A stretch of 64,000 nucleotides of DNA from Desulfosarcina ovata subsp. ovata (GCF_009689005.1 NZ_AP021879.1:1054001-1118000); one strand, 5' to 3'; shown: positions 8,325 through 17,367, counted from the first letter of the stretch. The notes: generated from the letters alone by a model not told the origin. Program-made: numbers and translations.

Positions 8325-8582
8325 ATGAAAGCGGTAACCTACACTGACGCCAGAAAGAACCTCAAGGCGTTGATTCAGGAGGTATGCAAAAACTCGGAAT
8401 CGGCCGTCATCGTCAGCAGTCGCTCAAAGGACCAGGCGGTTCTGATTTCCCTTGAAGATTATCAGGCCATGGAGGAAACGGCCTATCTGTTGAGATCGCC
8501 GGCAAACCGGGAGCACCTGGAAAGATCTTTAAAAGAGGCGCAAAGCGGTAAATTGGTCACATTCCCCACCGAGAATTTATGA
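8325..8582 (+). CDS. Antitoxin, Phd/YefM family
   Basis: An 85-residue protein beginning 'MKAVTYTDARKNLKALIQEV', the typical YefM start, with 'VIVSSRSKDQAVLISLEDYQ' closing the DNA-binding N-terminal domain. The acidic, less ordered C-terminus would neutralise a YoeB toxin. A GAGG-type site precedes the ATG. In the known family the antitoxin represses its own promoter, alone and with toxin. Its stop overlaps the start of the yoeB reading frame (ATGA). Since that frame is interrupted, the antitoxin may now be an orphan. Confidence 0.9.
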   Translation: MKAVTYTDARKNLKALIQEVCKNSESAVIVSSRSKDQAVLISLEDYQAMEETAYLLRSPANREHLERSLKEAQSGKLVTFPTENL

Positions 8583-8836
8583 AGATTCAGTTTACGCAGG
8601 AAGCCTGAAAGGATTTTGAATGGTTTCTGGATAAAGACAAGCGAATGGTCAAGCGTATCCGCGAATTGCTGAAAGACATCCTGCGACACCCAGAAGAAGG
8701 CATCGGAAAACCGGAACGGTTAAGGTTCCAGTTGGCCGGTTGCTGGTCTCGCCGCATCAACAAAGAACACCGCCTGATCTACCAAATCGAAAAAGACGCC
8801 ATCACCGTCATCAGTTACCGATATCATTACGAATGA
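8579..8836 (+). pseudogene. yoeB: YoeB mRNA-interferase toxin gene with a nonsense codon at position 10
   Basis: The frame starts at an ATG overlapping the antitoxin stop and aligns without gaps to E. coli YoeB over about 85 codons. Codon 10, Trp in E. coli YoeB, is TGA (8606-8608). Beyond it, residues matching catalytic E46, R65, H83 and Y84 are all in place ('GKPERL', 'EHRLIY', 'YRYHYE'). YoeB is a ribosome-dependent RNase that cuts mRNA at the A site. An internal ATG at 8645 would give a 63-residue fragment lacking the first helix. TGG-to-TGA is a single transition, so recent inactivation or a sequence error are both possible. Confidence 0.82.
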
Positions 8837-9154
8837 TAAAGGAGAAAATGAGTTCCTCTACCGCCGTTTGTCGGTCTGCATTATGAGAAACTTATATTTT
8901 TATGGCTGTCCCCGATTTTCCCTGTAAAAATCTTATTGGTTCGGATGGTGCTGGTGATACGCTCAAATATCACAACTCTATTTGAATAAACATTATCTTA
9001 CAGAGAGCCTGTACTTATCTGTACCCTCGCCCATATAAAAACGATTTTACATAATTCCGTCTATCACAATATTTGACAGGATTGATAAGATTGTATGGGC
9101 AGAGAGAGGGTTTACCCCACTCACTGCCCGATCTGCAGTTTTAGTTACCCGCTC
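8837..9154. other. Intergenic, no gene seen
   Basis: AT-rich spacer between the toxin remnant and the convergent M64 peptidase gene. I see no convincing coding frame, RNA gene or strong terminator hairpin. Confidence 0.6.
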
Positions 9155-11395
9155 TTACTTTTCATGAGGAACAGTTACACTGGCGTCGGCTTCAGTGGTA
9201 TTGCCAGAATTATCTGCGCACTCGACAGTGACGGTGTAAATGCGGCCAGTACCCGTGCCGGAACGTTCAGCTCTCAAATCTACGCTTAAGTCGCCGGTGA
9301 TTTGCCAATCCGGTGACGTGTCACCGTCACCCAACCCATCAATGGGTTCGTTGCTTTGCACCTGAACGATTTGACAAGCCGGGTTCGGATCGCAGTTGTC
9401 CAAGGTTTCCGCGGTCACTGTAACCGGCACCATCTTGTGGTTAGGCGGCCATAAAGTGTCGGGGCTGACTGAAAGACTGACTTCGGGGGGGATATCATCC
9501 ACCACTGTCACTGTGGCAGTACAGGCAGCAGGAGCGCCATCCTCATTTGTTACGGTCAGCGTGACGCTATTCGCTCCCAAATCGTCACAGGTAAAATATG
9601 TTTTATCGATGCTAAGTTCGAAGCCACGACCTTCAGGATCGTAGGATCCATTGTCAACATCCCCTGCGGTAATAGTGGCTTCCCCGTTTTCATCCAGCTT
9701 AACGACGATATCCTGACAAATAGCCACGGGTGGTGTGACTGTTGCGTATTGGGATATGCCTACCGATAACAAAACGTTGCCAGTTGCAGGTTCAATTAAG
9801 TCAACTCTTCCGCAATATGGGAAATAAGGCACTACCAATTGAAAATTCGCTTCATCTCGCCATGTGGGTCCTGCATACCCCTCTTCAGCTTGTAAAATTC
9901 TCGGATCGTGGATTCCAAACTCTTCCAGCTGTGCGTTGCCGTTCGAAAAAACTTTTACCCTAAATGCGCCACCGTTTGAACGATTGCTAGGAGGACCAGC
10001 CACTACATAACTTTCTTCCTCAAGCGTGAATACTCCCCCAGATACCCGAATATTCATCCATATCGATTTGTCCGTTTCGCCAGAAGATCCTGCTTCTGCC
10101 GGTGCGGTGCCTGGGTTATTATCTATGATCCATTGGATCCTTCTTGTGGCCGGTTGTCCCCATCCGTTGGCAAATTGAGTCCCGTCATCCATAATGAAGC
10201 GGGTAGTGGTGAATTTCCACCAACCACTAGTACAGGTTGAGAACAGCCAGCAATCATCAGGGTCTCCCCAGCCTTCACTGGTTACATCAGCCCGACAATC
10301 GGCTTCAGCATCCCAAACATTTGGATTTGGATTTGGTTCGAAACGAGCTGTTCGACAACCAGGAGCGTCATCATATTCATCTGCCAGCCCAAATAACCCG
10401 TGGCCTGCTTCATGAATAAATGACCTGCCTACTGCCCCTTCAGCGCTCAGCGTGGTCGGTGGGCCCCACTGTGTCCAATCACCGAACGTGGCGATATGTA
10501 AGATAGCGTATGCATCCGCCCATGGGGCAACGCGTGTTATGTCCGCCGGAAGATTGTGAACGGTAGTTATCTCTCCCTGCGTTCTAGTGTAGTAGAAGTT
10601 GAAGCTGTCGAGATTGCCGGTTACCGGCGCCGCTGCATTCAGTCTTTGATCAATCTGATCTTGAACGTCCTGGATAAAATTTGGTAACCAGGTGTCGATA
10701 TCTGCTGGAGCTCCATAGTCTTCCTCCGGTACGAATATCACATCAATCCTGTCGCTGTGGCTTCCGATATCTCTCGTGGGCACAGGGATAACGGCCTTAT
10801 TGGCATCTGTACATAGATCATCCATCAGCCAGTAGTTGCCGGTGTCATGAACTATGACATAAGCAATAGTTTGTCCTGTGGGAGCTTCAACAGTCAATTG
10901 AGTAAGGGTTCCTGTTTCAAGGTTGTTAGCAGCCCAACCACTGGTGGCTATTAGTGAGTCATCGCTGTCATAAGCATCCAACGTCACACCGGACGACGTG
11001 CTGACAAGAACGGAACAATAACTGGCTCCTCCTCCGAGGAAATCAATTCGCCCTTGGTCACCCGATGGACCCAGCCACGCGAAAAAATTGCCGTTAGTTT
11101 CATACTGCCCATCCTGATAAGGATAAACGTTATACTTCCCAGTCCGAATATCACCATATTGCCAATTCAGACCGCCGGTATTGGTAAACTGCATACTGGG
11201 GATGGTGCTTTCTATTTCGATCTCGTCGATTCCAGATTCAAAGTTCAGGAAAAAATCATCTGAATTTCTGCAAGTGTTCGGGGCTCCAGCTGGCCAACCT
11301 GGCACAACCGTTGCTTGAGCGACTTGGAATCCAGTGGCCAAGGATAATACGGTAATAAGCACTAACGATGATATTCCAAAAGATATGCGTCTCAT
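9155..11395 (-). CDS. Secreted M64-family (IgA peptidase-like) metallopeptidase
   Basis: A 746-residue exported protein with a signal peptide over about residues 1-28 (basic start, hydrophobic core, 'AQA' cleavage region). The zinc site is 'HEAGH' at 328-332 followed by 'GLADEYDD' (DE at 339-340), the HExxHxxxxLxDEY arrangement of M64 peptidases. The N-terminal 200 residues look like a beta-rich carbohydrate- or protein-binding module. The C-terminus from about residue 575 holds HYR/cadherin-like repeats ('DIPPEVSLSVSPDTLWPPNH'). A GGGAGG site precedes the ATG. Substrate is unknown; the family name comes from bacteria that cut immunoglobulin A, which need not apply here. Lower GC than flanking housekeeping genes suggests acquisition. 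Confidence 0.82.
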   Translation of the reverse strand: MRRISFGISSLVLITVLSLATGFQVAQATVVPGWPAGAPNTCRNSDDFFLNFESGIDEIEIESTIPSMQFTNTGGLNWQYGDIRTGKYNVYPYQDGQYETNGNFFAWLGPSGDQGRIDFLGGGASYCSVLVSTSSGVTLDAYDSDDSLIATSGWAANNLETGTLTQLTVEAPTGQTIAYVIVHDTGNYWLMDDLCTDANKAVIPVPTRDIGSHSDRIDVIFVPEEDYGAPADIDTWLPNFIQDVQDQIDQRLNAAAPVTGNLDSFNFYYTRTQGEITTVHNLPADITRVAPWADAYAILHIATFGDWTQWGPPTTLSAEGAVGRSFIHEAGHGLFGLADEYDDAPGCRTARFEPNPNPNVWDAEADCRADVTSEGWGDPDDCWLFSTCTSGWWKFTTTRFIMDDGTQFANGWGQPATRRIQWIIDNNPGTAPAEAGSSGETDKSIWMNIRVSGGVFTLEEESYVVAGPPSNRSNGGAFRVKVFSNGNAQLEEFGIHDPRILQAEEGYAGPTWRDEANFQLVVPYFPYCGRVDLIEPATGNVLLSVGISQYATVTPPVAICQDIVVKLDENGEATITAGDVDNGSYDPEGRGFELSIDKTYFTCDDLGANSVTLTVTNEDGAPAACTATVTVVDDIPPEVSLSVSPDTLWPPNHKMVPVTVTAETLDNCDPNPACQIVQVQSNEPIDGLGDGDTSPDWQITGDLSVDLRAERSGTGTGRIYTVTVECADNSGNTTEADASVTVPHEK

Positions 11396-11447
11396 TGTGT
11401 CGCCCTCCCTTTGAGAATATTTTTAAAATCGTTGTGAATTGATACCA

Positions 11448-12020
11448 TTACTCCAAAATAAATTCATTGGAATAAACTACTTTTATTTCACCTAACTCAA
11501 TCGGTCTTTTCCAGGGTTCATTCTTGATGTTCTCTGACTTCACTGTATCCAAACTATAGTGCAGTACAAATCTGTATCTGCCGCGTTCAATCATCTCAGG
11601 TTCGGTTGAATTGTTTACTATCTTGGGCATGCAAATTTTCTGGTTCCATTCATAATGAAGGTTCGAGTTGGACCTAAGTTCCATTACAGCACCAATGGGT
11701 CGCTCATACATTGCGAATCGGCAAACCTCTCTACCATCCTCAATCAGTGGCAGACGAAACCCCAGTTTTAGCCAACCACCGTCTTTAGCCCTTTCGATGG
11801 TCCAGAATACCAATTCGGGCTGAGGATAGCCTATATACCAAACAGGAGTATCAAGGCTGTTTGTCAACACTATCTTTATAATTTCATCTCGGATGTACCG
11901 TGTCTTGTCTGTGGCCATGGAGACAGACGAAGTTTCTGCTGTTACACTTTTCATTGAACACCCTAATAGCAATAGTAAAACCATTGATCCAATAATTAGC
12001 CTGGCAATTGAACAATTCAT
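11448..12020 (-). CDS. Hypothetical lipoprotein
   Basis: A 190-residue protein with a type II signal peptide: a hydrophobic stretch ending in the lipobox 'LLGC' with Cys21 as the lipidation site. The mature part has a beta-rich, Ig-like character ('VSMATDKTRYIRDEIIKIVL', 'IERGRYRFVLHYSLD'), resembling domains that describe extensible beta-sandwich modules in secreted proteins. A strong AGGGGGTGAT site lies before the ATG. It is 52 bp upstream of the M64 peptidase on the same strand and may be cotranscribed with it. I do not recognise a specific family, and inhibitor or adaptor roles would be guesses. Confidence 0.7.
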   Translation of the reverse strand: MNCSIARLIIGSMVLLLLLGCSMKSVTAETSSVSMATDKTRYIRDEIIKIVLTNSLDTPVWYIGYPQPELVFWTIERAKDGGWLKLGFRLPLIEDGREVCRFAMYERPIGAVMELRSNSNLHYEWNQKICMPKIVNNSTEPEMIERGRYRFVLHYSLDTVKSENIKNEPWKRPIELGEIKVVYSNEFILE

Positions 12021-12967
12021 AATATCACCCCCTAAGGTTTCAGCTTAGACGGTCTTACAATCGAGTCGAAAAAAATAATCGGCTGCAATGAAAAAAGCCT
12101 TCTACTACGTTTATAGGTTAGAGAAACACAGACAGAATTCAGAGAACTGTATCACCCCCTCTCCATCGTGATTTCTGGAAAGGCACCAAAACAACCAAGG
12201 TGTGGTTGAGTAGACGCTTACGATAGATGCAGGGAGCTCTTTAGGCAACAGATAGCGCTTGGAACCATGCTCAAAATGATTATTAAGGCTTTTTTGGTGT
12301 TTCCAGATATAAGTGCAATAAAAACTACATTATTTTTAAACAAAAAAACCGAACTGATCCGCATGTGACCTTAACGATGTCACACTCGGCAGCTCGGCTA
12401 TCTAGTCCCGAAATCACTGGCCGCTAGTACGTTTCTAAATAATGAACAATTGAGCACACACCTTTAGATCCGTAGCTTTCCGCCCCCTAAAAGAGGTTGG
12501 CCTTAAGTTCAATATTATCTTGGAAATAATATAAAGATGCACAAAATGTGCACAAATGGTCCTTAGCAAATTACCGTATTATTTTGATGAGTTGCTAATT
12601 TATATTAATTATATGATTGAATAATCCTGTAATTAATTTCACAACATTGTGAAACAAAGATTTCACACTGGGTAAAATAGGTAACAATGATTGATGGCAT
12701 AATTGAGTTGAAATTGATGGGGATGTGGAATTGTTGTCGGTGACGCTAAAGCAAATTGATTGATTAGATAAACGATCCACCAGATCAAAAACCAGAGTTA
12801 CGAAAAATCCCTGCTTGGGCAGACCAATTTCAATAAAACTCTAACGCCGTAACTGCGCGTCCAGGAAAAACTAGCGGTTCATGCCCTTATTTCACTTTTT
12901 GAATTAACAACTCTGTTATTTCAATTTGTTGCGTTATCTAAAACAAAAGCATCCCGCTCTATGATCC
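12021..12967. other. AT-rich intergenic tract, no gene seen
   Basis: Nearly 950 bp with stops in all frames at short intervals and only short frames with no recognisable protein. It probably contains the promoter of the lipoprotein gene at its left end. No tRNA, CRISPR repeat or transposase remnant was recognised. Confidence 0.6.
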
Positions 12968-12990
12968 AAATCGCTATCGAAATCGAAAAG
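12968..12990 (+). repeat. Hexamer-repeat arm, copy D (left-arm orientation)
   Basis: ATCGCT, ATCGAA and ATCGAAAAG units matching the left arms of copies B and C. The corresponding right arm (copy E) lies about 290 bp further on, with a long palindromic element between them. Confidence 0.7.
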
Positions 12991-13020
12991 AAGTGGGACG
13001 TAGACATACAGACTGGATGT

Positions 13021-13185
13021 TTAGGATCGGGAATTTTATTAATTAAACGAAATTGCTTGTTCTTGCGCCCGTCTTCCGCGTTGCATCAACGGCCACATAC
13101 TCCCGGTATGCAACCCTTGATGCGCCTTGAAGACGAACACAAGCCCGGCGCAATTACGGTCAATTAATTTCATCCCCGATCCTTA
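13021..13185. repeat. 165-bp imperfect palindromic element
   Basis: The ends read TTAGGATCGGG and CCCGATCCTTAGC, and inverted similarity continues inward through the AATTAATT blocks and the GTCTTC/GAAGAC and GCATCAA/TTGATGC pairs, to an apex CATAC-TCCCG-GTATG. The whole unit could fold into one branched hairpin. No coding capacity is evident. It resembles a non-autonomous palindromic intergenic unit; whether it recurs in the genome cannot be seen here. Confidence 0.7.
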
Positions 13186-13278
13186 GCGACTTGCGGTCAA
13201 TGGTCATCGGCGCCATGGAAAACTGGAAAAACGGGAACCGTATAGCTCCCTTTTGTCAACCCGTAATTCCAATATACA

Positions 13279-13316
13279 TCGTCGATTTCGATCCCGACCC
13301 CGATTTCGATTTCGAT
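13279..13316 (+). repeat. Hexamer-repeat arm, copy E (right-arm orientation)
   Basis: TCGATT/TTCGAT units in the inverse orientation to copy D, as in the right arms of copies B and C. Confidence 0.7.
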
Positions 13317-13356
13317 AAACCTGAGTTACATGCGGTTGCCCTGTGGAATTGGGGAT

Positions 13357-13393
13357 GACGGATTCGCAAAAAGCATATCTTTACGAATCCGTC
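13357..13393. terminator. Hairpin after the carB-like gene
   Basis: A perfect 10-bp inverted repeat GACGGATTCG / CGAATCCGTC with a 17-nt loop, 5 bp beyond the stop of the minus-strand carB-like gene. No T-tract follows on the minus strand, so it may be a 3'-end stabiliser or a weak terminator. Confidence 0.45.
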
Positions 13394-13397
13394 CGTC

Positions 13398-16300
13398 TTA
13401 TTTTATCGCCCGCACATAGGACTGCAGCGTACACAACGCATCCTGCCCCCGTTTGCGGGCGGCGATGCCTTTGGCTGCGGCCAGGGCGGCGGCCGGGGTG
13501 GTGACGTCGGGGATCCGGTAGCGGATGGCGGTTTTGCGGATGTAAGCGTCGTCCTGCTGGCTCTGGCTGCCGCTGGGGGTATTGACCACCAGCGAGACGT
13601 CGCCGGTCTTGATGCCGTCTACCAGATCGGGCCGACCGAATCCGAGCTTCTTGACCAGTTGGGCCTCGATGCCGTTCTTTTTCAGGAAGGCGTGGGTTCC
13701 CCGGGTGGCCTGGATACCGAAACCCATCTCATTGAACAGCCGCGCCGGTTCCAGGATGCTGGGCTTGTCCGCATCGGTGACCGTGATCAGCACATTGCCA
13801 CCCAGGGGCAGGGCCGGACCGGCCGCCTCCTGGGAGGTGAAGTAGGCCATCCCGAAAACGTCGGCCATGGCCATCACCTGGCCGGTGGAGCGCATGCGTG
13901 GGCCCAGCATGGGATCGGTCTCGGTGAAGGTGTCGAAGGGAAACACCGAGGCACGGATGCCGTAGTGGGGCAGGATCCGGCGCGGCAGGTCCATTTCGTC
14001 CAGGGTCATGCCCAGCATGATCTCAACGGCGCGCTGGGCCATGGGCACGTTGCAGATTTTGGAGACCAGGGGCAGGGTCCGGCAGGCCCAGGGCCGCACC
14101 TCGAGCAAATAGACCGTATCGTTTAGGACGGCAAAGCGGGTATTGAGCAATCCCTTGACATTCAGTTGCAGGGCGATTTTCTCGATCATGGCCGTGATCG
14201 TGTCGATGTGGCGCGGCGGTGTGCTGTAAGGGGGCACCACCACGGCGGCATCACCCGGGTGCACACCGGCCAGTTCGATGTGCTCCATGACCGTGGGTAC
14301 GTAAACCGCCTGGCCGTCGCAAAGGGCGTCGGCCTCCACCTCGATGGCATACTCCAGAAATTGTTCCAACAGCAGGGGCCGGTCGGTGGAAACCTCAACC
14401 TCCATGACATGCTGTTCCAGCATCCGGGCATCCATGATCAGGGTCTGACGCCGGCCCTGGAGATCGGTCCTTGCCGTGACCATAAGCGGGTATCCGATCG
14501 CCTCGGCCAGGTCCATGGCTTTATCCGGGCTGTTGGCCGTGCCGATCTGGCGATGCGGAATGCCCAGATCGGTCAACAGCTTGCTGAAGCGCATGCGGTC
14601 CTGACACAGAGCGGTACTTTCCGGAGCCGTGCCCAGTACGGGAAAACCGACCGCGTTCAGCTCTTCGGCCATGGTCATGGCCTTGTAACCGCCGAACTGC
14701 AGAACCACCCCGTCGGGAATCTCCGTTTGGCAGACCGCCTTGAGGTCCGCCACCGTCAGGGGCACCACGTGGGTACGGTCGGCATCTCCCGGTCCGCAGG
14801 CCGATGCGGGGTTGGCGCTGGTCATGACCACCTTGCGGCCGACGGCTTTGAGCGCCCTGGCCGCGTGAACGCAGCAGTGATCCAGCTCGATGCTCTGGCC
14901 GATACGGCCCGAAGCCGGTGCAACGACGAGCACGCTTTTGCCCAGCGGTGCGCCGTGGGAATGGTTGCCCACGATCGGCGTGTGGGTCCAGATATGGGCC
15001 GGTTCACCGGCAGCTGTGGGTCGGGCCGCAAAGGTGACATTGGCCCGGGCAAAAAGATTGGTGGCCTCGTCGACGGTGATGCCCAGCAGATTTGCCAGTC
15101 TCACCGGACAAATCCCGCCTCCGGCCGCCCTCTGGGCAATCTCGGATGAAAAGGATCCCACTCCGGCAGAGGTCACTTCGCGCTCCAGATCAGCGCGCTC
15201 GGCCAGCAACCGGATCCACCCCACCGCAATGCCGGTGACTTCGGCAATGGCATCGGCCGCGGCCCCCTTTTTCAGGGCCGCATGGATCAGGGGCAGCCGC
15301 TGCGGTGACGGCGATACCAGCCGGTGCAGCAGCATGTCGGCATCGAGTTCGTTCAGGTCAGGGAGCGGTTTCCCTTTGGACGGGTACGGGGAGCCGGCGC
15401 GTTCGGCGCTGGAAAGGGCCTGCAGAAACGTATCGCCCAGCCCCATCACGGCGCCCGTGGATTTCATACGGCTGTCCAGTTTGGCGGACTCTCCGGGGAA
15501 GCGCTCAAACTCCCAGCGCGGCAGACGGACCGCCACGGTACTGCCGGTCATGGCTGTGGCAATGCGCCGGCTGTCGCCGTTCAGGGCATGCGCCATGGAT
15601 ATCCCCAGGCTGAGTCTGGCGTGAATGGCGGCCAGGGGAAGGTCAAAGGCCTTGGCCAGAAAACCGGTCATGCGCGAATAGCCGCTGTCTACGGCAATCA
15701 CCAGAATCTCGCCGGAAGTTGATGAAACGGCGAATTTCAAATGCAGAGCACCGGTAACGCCTGTGGTTTCGGCCAGTTTTACGGCAGCCGCCTCAATCCG
15801 GTGGCGGGTTGGTTCATCGATCGTCATGGGAGGAACCACCGCTAGCGAGTCGCCGCTGTGAATCCCCACCGGATCCAGGTTTTCGGCCATGGCAACCATC
15901 TGCACGCCATTTTCCGCGTCGCGCAGCAATTCCACTTCCACTTCAAGGTAGCCCGAAAGGGCCGATTCAATGCGTACCCGGCCGGTGGCATCGGAGGGCA
16001 GGCGACCGCTCGATGACAGCTGACGCAACTCTTCCACGTTGAAGGCAACCCCGTTGCGCACGGTCAAGTCGGGCTCAATGCAGCGCACAAAAACCGGATA
16101 ACCGGTTTTTTCAGCCAGGGAGGCCGCATCGGCGATGCTGTCAGCGATCTCCCCTTGGGGAACAGAAAGGCCCTGATCCTCTGCCGCGGCAAAAAACGCC
16201 GACGGGTCATGGGCCAGTGCCAGGCTGTTTTCGGTAACCCCCAAGAGCCCGATGTTGTTTTCCTTCAAAAAGCCCGATTGGGTCAGGTCCGCGGCCAGAC

Positions 16301-16586
16301 GCAAGGCTGTCTTTCCACCGACAGAGGGAAAAATGGCGGTTGGTTTTTCTCTTAAAAGGATTTCCGTCATAGCCTCTACGGAAAGCGGTACCAGGTAGGT
16401 GCGATCAGCCATGTCGGCATCGGCAGCCAGGGCGGAAGGGTCGCAGTGGGCCATCACGGTTTGAATGCCGGCCGACTTGAACACCTCGCATGCCCGGCAG
16501 GCAGCGTCGTCATACGCGCCTGTCTGTCCGATTCGGATGGGTCCGGCGCCGATGATGAGAATTTTCTGGATGGGGGTTGAGGTCAT
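13398..16586 (-). CDS. CarB-like carbamoyl-phosphate synthase large-subunit paralogue, degenerate ATP sites
   Basis: A 1062-residue protein collinear with CarB: N-terminal ATP-grasp half (1-400), oligomerisation region (400-545), second ATP-grasp half (550-930) and C-terminal MGS-like allosteric domain ('LLNEMG'-type region to 'VVNTPSG'). Key residues have changed. In the first half, where CarB has IEMNPR, this has I-A-V-D-S-G (297-302), losing the metal-binding Glu and Asn. The Gly-rich loop after R168 reads 'CIEPDLTVRNG', without the GGSGGG run. In the second half E829 is kept, but Asn becomes R831, Arg becomes W833, and the loop Arg becomes T704. No carA is adjacent. It may be an inactive or repurposed paralogue rather than the housekeeping enzyme. 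Confidence 0.8.
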   Translation of the reverse strand: MTSTPIQKILIIGAGPIRIGQTGAYDDAACRACEVFKSAGIQTVMAHCDPSALAADADMADRTYLVPLSVEAMTEILLREKPTAIFPSVGGKTALRLAADLTQSGFLKENNIGLLGVTENSLALAHDPSAFFAAAEDQGLSVPQGEIADSIADAASLAEKTGYPVFVRCIEPDLTVRNGVAFNVEELRQLSSSGRLPSDATGRVRIESALSGYLEVEVELLRDAENGVQMVAMAENLDPVGIHSGDSLAVVPPMTIDEPTRHRIEAAAVKLAETTGVTGALHLKFAVSSTSGEILVIAVDSGYSRMTGFLAKAFDLPLAAIHARLSLGISMAHALNGDSRRIATAMTGSTVAVRLPRWEFERFPGESAKLDSRMKSTGAVMGLGDTFLQALSSAERAGSPYPSKGKPLPDLNELDADMLLHRLVSPSPQRLPLIHAALKKGAAADAIAEVTGIAVGWIRLLAERADLEREVTSAGVGSFSSEIAQRAAGGGICPVRLANLLGITVDEATNLFARANVTFAARPTAAGEPAHIWTHTPIVGNHSHGAPLGKSVLVVAPASGRIGQSIELDHCCVHAARALKAVGRKVVMTSANPASACGPGDADRTHVVPLTVADLKAVCQTEIPDGVVLQFGGYKAMTMAEELNAVGFPVLGTAPESTALCQDRMRFSKLLTDLGIPHRQIGTANSPDKAMDLAEAIGYPLMVTARTDLQGRRQTLIMDARMLEQHVMEVEVSTDRPLLLEQFLEYAIEVEADALCDGQAVYVPTVMEHIELAGVHPGDAAVVVPPYSTPPRHIDTITAMIEKIALQLNVKGLLNTRFAVLNDTVYLLEVRPWACRTLPLVSKICNVPMAQRAVEIMLGMTLDEMDLPRRILPHYGIRASVFPFDTFTETDPMLGPRMRSTGQVMAMADVFGMAYFTSQEAAGPALPLGGNVLITVTDADKPSILEPARLFNEMGFGIQATRGTHAFLKKNGIEAQLVKKLGFGRPDLVDGIKTGDVSLVVNTPSGSQSQQDDAYIRKTAIRYRIPDVTTPAAALAAAKGIAARKRGQDALCTLQSYVRAIK

Positions 16587-16637
16587 GGAATCTCCTTGGA
16601 TACGAGGCGGTGCGGAACCGTTGGTACGCTAATAGTA

Positions 16638-17231
16638 TCAGGGGGCCAGGTGGCCGCGGTCAACGGCGCTCTCAATCAGTTCCCGCGCAAAACGCCACAG
16701 GTCCGGGGCGCCGGCGTCAATGCGCTGGTTGCGCTCAACGACCTGGGATTTGACGATGCCGTGGCGCTGCCACATTTTTCCGTCGGTAAAAACATTGTGC
16801 ATCAGCGGTTGCAGGCGGTCCAACGCATTGGCGAAACGCGCCTCGGGGGTGTCTGCCGCTTCGAACTCATCCCACAGGGCCCTGAAGTCATCGGCCTGAT
16901 CCGCTGGCAACAGGTTGAAGATGCGTTCGGCAGCCGCGGTTTCGCGTTCGGCCTTGTCCGCATAACCGGCCGTATCATAACAATAGGTATCACCGGCATC
17001 GATCTCTACCAGATCGTGGATCAGCACCATACGCACCACATGCAACAGGTCAATGGCCCCGTCCCTTGCGTATTCACCCAGCACCAGGGCCATCAGGGCC
17101 AGGTGCCAGGAGTGCTCGGCATCGTTTTCCTGGCGGGTGGCGTCGGTAATCAGGGTCTGTCGCTCGATGGTCTTGAGCTTGTCGACCTCGCGGACAAACC
17201 GGATTTGCTGCGCTAACCGTTTAAGGTCCAT
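16638..17231 (-). CDS. HD-domain hydrolase (YfbR/5'-nucleotidase-like)
   Basis: A 197-residue protein with metal-binding HD-superfamily motifs in order: 'NDAEHSWHLALMAL' (first His), 'LIHDLVEIDAGDT' (the HD doublet), and a later Asp in 'FANALDRLQP'. The best-known relatives, such as YfbR, remove phosphate from deoxynucleoside 5'-monophosphates. It is divergent from ileS, with about 170 bp between them. The carB-like gene follows 51 bp downstream on the same strand, so a shared transcript is likely; a nucleotide-metabolism link is suggestive but unproven. Confidence 0.83.
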   Translation of the reverse strand: MDLKRLAQQIRFVREVDKLKTIERQTLITDATRQENDAEHSWHLALMALVLGEYARDGAIDLLHVVRMVLIHDLVEIDAGDTYCYDTAGYADKAERETAAAERIFNLLPADQADDFRALWDEFEAADTPEARFANALDRLQPLMHNVFTDGKMWQRHGIVKSQVVERNQRIDAGAPDLWRFARELIESAVDRGHLAP

Positions 17232-17338
17232 AGTGACTTCGCTTTCTGTTTCAAAACGGCAAAAAGAAAGGGTTCATAATTGCGCAAAACCGACCGGTTT
17301 TCAAGGTGCAAAATCAATAAACCGACGATTCTATGGCC

Positions 17339-17367
17339 TTGACATCAATCAGGTTTCAAAGTAGAAG
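17339..17367 (+). promoter_or_regulatory. Predicted sigma-70-type promoter for ileS
   Basis: TTGACA at 17339-17344, a 17-bp spacer, and TAGAAG (4 of 6 matching TATAAT) at 17362-17367, about 40 bp before the ileS start. No T-box or other leader structure was recognised. Confidence 0.5.

Noticed and set aside
8606-8608. TGA in yoeB as a selenocysteine codon
   Set aside because: The position is Trp in E. coli YoeB, one base from TGG, and no SECIS-like hairpin was recognised after it; a nonsense mutation is simpler.
12961-13167. A 68-codon frame within the repeat region
   Set aside because: It reads through the hexamer arm and the palindromic element and has no protein-like features.
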